Shown in pieces: positions 62,857 to 64,000 of a stretch of 64,000 bases of DNA. The notes beneath the pieces are model-generated. The model was given only the letters and a program-made list of their open reading frames with translations. It searched no databases and was not told the origin of the DNA. The translations under genes and the position numbers were made by a program. This DNA is from an uncultured Pelagibacteraceae bacterium (GTDB lineage: Bacteria > Pseudomonadota > Alphaproteobacteria > Pelagibacterales > Pelagibacteraceae), in assembly GCA_902538445.1 (NCBI GenBank), contig CACBFE010000001.1, positions 82,793-146,792 on the forward strand, given 5' to 3'. Numbering within the stretch: position 1 is the stretch's first letter; each line of letters starts with the position of its first letter.

Positions 62857-64000
62857 ATGGATCAAGATTATAAAGTAAAAGACATCAGTCAGGCAAAATT
62901 TGGTAGAAAAGAAATTTCTCTGGCAGAAACAGAAATGCCAGGACTTATGGCTTTGAGGAAAGAATATAAAGGCAAAAAACCTTTAAACGGTTCAAGAATA
63001 TTAGGTTGCCTTCACATGACAATACAAACTGCAGTTTTAATTGAAACATTAGTTGAATTAGGAGCAGAAGTCAGATGGTCTTCATGCAATATTTTCTCAA
63101 CGCAAGATCACGCAGCAGCAGCAATAGCAAAAGCGGGTATTCCTGTATTTGCTTGGAAAGGCGAGACAGAAGAGGAGTATTGGTGGTGTATTAAACAAAC
63201 TATTGAAGGAAATAAAGATTGGAAACCAAATATGATTTTAGATGATGGTGGTGATCTTACTGCTTTAATGCACAAAGAATATAAAAATTTATTAAAAGAT
63301 GTTAAAGGGGTTTCAGAAGAAACTACAACAGGTGTTCTAGCACTTAAAAAAATGGAATCTAATAAAGAATTATTAATACCAGCTATAAATGTAAATGACT
63401 CAGTAACTAAATCAAAATTCGACAACCTTTATGGCTGTAGAGAAAGCTTGGTTGACGGAATAAAAAGAGCAACAGATATTATGATGTCAGGCAAAGTAGC
63501 CATAGTAGCTGGGTTTGGTGATGTTGGTAAAGGAAGCGCTGCCTCATTACGTCAAGCAGGTGCAAGAGTTATGGTAACAGAGACAGACCCAATATGTGCT
63601 TTACAAGCTGCAATGGAGGGTTACGAAGTCGTTGTTATGGATGAAGCCATCAAAGATGCCGATATAGTTGTAACTGCAACAGGAAACAAAGACATAGTTA
63701 CAGCAGATCATATGAGAAATATGAAAGACAGAGCAATACTTTGTAACATTGGCCACTTTGATAATGAAATTCAAGTTGAAGCGTTAAAAAATTATAAATG
63801 GGATGAAATAAAACCTCAAGTTCACGAAATTGAATTACCAAGTAAAAAAAGAATTATTCTTTTAGCTGAGGGAAGATTAGTAAATTTAGGATGTGCTACA
63901 GGGCATCCTAGTTTTGTGATGAGCGCTTCATTTACAAATCAAGTAATTGCTCAAATTGAGTTATGGAACAATTCAGATAAATATGAGAAAAAAGTTTACG
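62857..64000 (+). CDS. ahcY: S-adenosylhomocysteine hydrolase (partial, runs off window)
   Basis: Open frame from ATG 62857: [31 protein letters not shown]..., [37 protein letters not shown]; no stop before 64000. Confidence 0.96.
   Translation, partial: MDQDYKVKDISQAKFGRKEISLAETEMPGLMALRKEYKGKKPLNGSRILGCLHMTIQTAVLIETLVELGAEVRWSSCNIFSTQDHAAAAIAKAGIPVFAWKGETEEEYWWCIKQTIEGNKDWKPNMILDDGGDLTALMHKEYKNLLKDVKGVSEETTTGVLALKKMESNKELLIPAINVNDSVTKSKFDNLYGCRESLVDGIKRATDIMMSGKVAIVAGFGDVGKGSAASLRQAGARVMVTETDPICALQAAMEGYEVVVMDEAIKDADIVVTATGNKDIVTADHMRNMKDRAILCNIGHFDNEIQVEALKNYKWDEIKPQVHEIELPSKKRIILLAEGRLVNLGCATGHPSFVMSASFTNQVIAQIELWNNSDKYEKKVY

Overview
This is an AT-rich, very gene-dense chromosomal window. 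Product set, gene order and composition suggest a streamlined SAR11/Pelagibacterales-like alphaproteobacterium (inference; no database search was possible). I see no rRNA, tRNA, IS, prophage, CRISPR or classical defence genes. Recognisable blocks: a porin; yggS / L,D-transpeptidase / orphan winged-helix regulator; nth-dapB-dnaJ-dnaK-grpE; rdgB, rsmI, maeB; murJ-trpS-nfu-glucosaminidase; tsaB-fur-miaB-phoH-ybeY-lnt-metK; nusA-infB-rbfA-rpsO-pnp; fabA-fabB-fabI; irr-katG-hydroxylase-DUF2061; dut-coaBC-ubiB-ubiE; mutM-rpsT-dnaA-dnaN-gyrB; regB / polyamine operon / regA; bioY plus an ABC ATPase; polA-chvI-chvG-ahcY (ahcY runs off the window). Observations most worth checking: (1) an uncalled 35-aa ORF with the ArfA ribosome-rescue motif (KKGKGS); (2) a polyamine operon (fold-III decarboxylase, deoxyhypusine-synthase-like, agmatinase-like) lying between regB and regA, whose leader has mutually exclusive hairpins and two ATGA-coupled mini-ORFs; (3) a shared 21-bp operator upstream of irr and katG; (4) an intrinsic terminator just upstream of nusA; (5) a GC-rich anomaly over the regA receiver domain; (6) divergent gene pairs with zero or negative start-to-start spacing; (7) a very short TsaB-like ORF; (8) a thiE-like C-terminus encoded by the porin terminator.
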